Shown here piece by piece: positions 12,879-12,969 of a DNA stretch of 12,969 bases (its first letter is position 1; each line of letters begins with the position of its first letter). The DNA lies in the NCBI GenBank assembly GCA_045114665.1, contig JBGUKW010000101.1:1-12969 (forward strand), in the 5' to 3' direction. The notes below the pieces were generated by a model. The model did not search any database. It was not told where the DNA came from and saw nothing but the letters and a program-made list of their open reading frames with translations. The DNA comes from CADAWZ01 sp045114665. GTDB lineage: Bacteria > Vulcanimicrobiota > CADAWZ01. The position numbers and the translations under genes were made by a program.

Positions 12879-12969
12879 ACTGTATAGTACATAAAAATAT
12901 AAAAAAGAATAAAAAAATATATTGATTTTTTATTAAAATTAAATTATAATAGTATTATACTTTAAAGGT

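Noticed and set aside
1..12969. CRISPR array, tRNA, rRNA, integrase or transposase genes
   Set aside because: No regularly spaced repeats, no cloverleaf or rRNA signatures, and no recombinase motifs were seen in any frame.

Overview
The window is AT-rich (by eye about 30% GC) bacterial DNA with the standard stop codons. Genes have AGGAGG-like ribosome binding sites and good sigma-70-type promoters. The organism cannot be named from the sequence. The elongation factor G has the C-terminal pattern RRFRKGSQKI...LSSGRANFSMEF, which I associate with the spirochaete/delta-proteobacterial/planctomycete type of EF-G. A DUF4416 protein and DUF6273 lipoproteins are also present. This suits an uncultured, low-GC, host- or sediment-associated lineage, but that is inference. 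No tRNA, rRNA, CRISPR array, integrase or transposase gene was seen.

Left part (1-4200): the end of an unrecognised repeat-containing protein is followed by a strong terminator. Next come a small structured intergenic element and a broken copy of the last ~100 bp of fusA. A complete Type II restriction-modification (R-M) module follows: an MvaI/BcnI-like endonuclease (+ strand), facing an N4-cytosine-type methyltransferase and a small AbrB/MazE-like protein (- strand). The intact fusA gene (4089-6158, - strand) lies beyond it. The fusA 3' end occurs on both sides of the R-M genes in the same orientation, and so does a terminator hairpin with the same core. The module therefore looks like a cassette inserted at the 3' end of fusA with duplication of the target. 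This is the most interesting structural feature of the window.

Middle part (6159-9858): a 650-bp intergenic region holds the fusA promoter, a remnant of a dispersed repeat, and a second promoter with a long leader. That leader precedes a glycine-zipper/poly-proline protein (6815-7174). A terminator and a strong promoter then introduce a tight three-gene operon. It encodes a helical protein with three similar segments and a zinc ribbon, a protein of the arylamine N-acetyltransferase fold, and a DUF4416 protein. The second and third genes abut or overlap the gene before them.

Right part (9859-12969): two paralogous DUF6273 proteins lie in the same orientation. The second is an intact lipoprotein with two zinc ribbons after its lipobox. 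The first has lost its signal peptide through a frameshift and a 64-bp-offset duplication. Between them is a truncated, frameshifted PD-(D/E)XK nuclease remnant. At the right edge is a degraded C5-cytosine methyltransferase. The right part therefore reads as an accessory region with gene duplication and decay.
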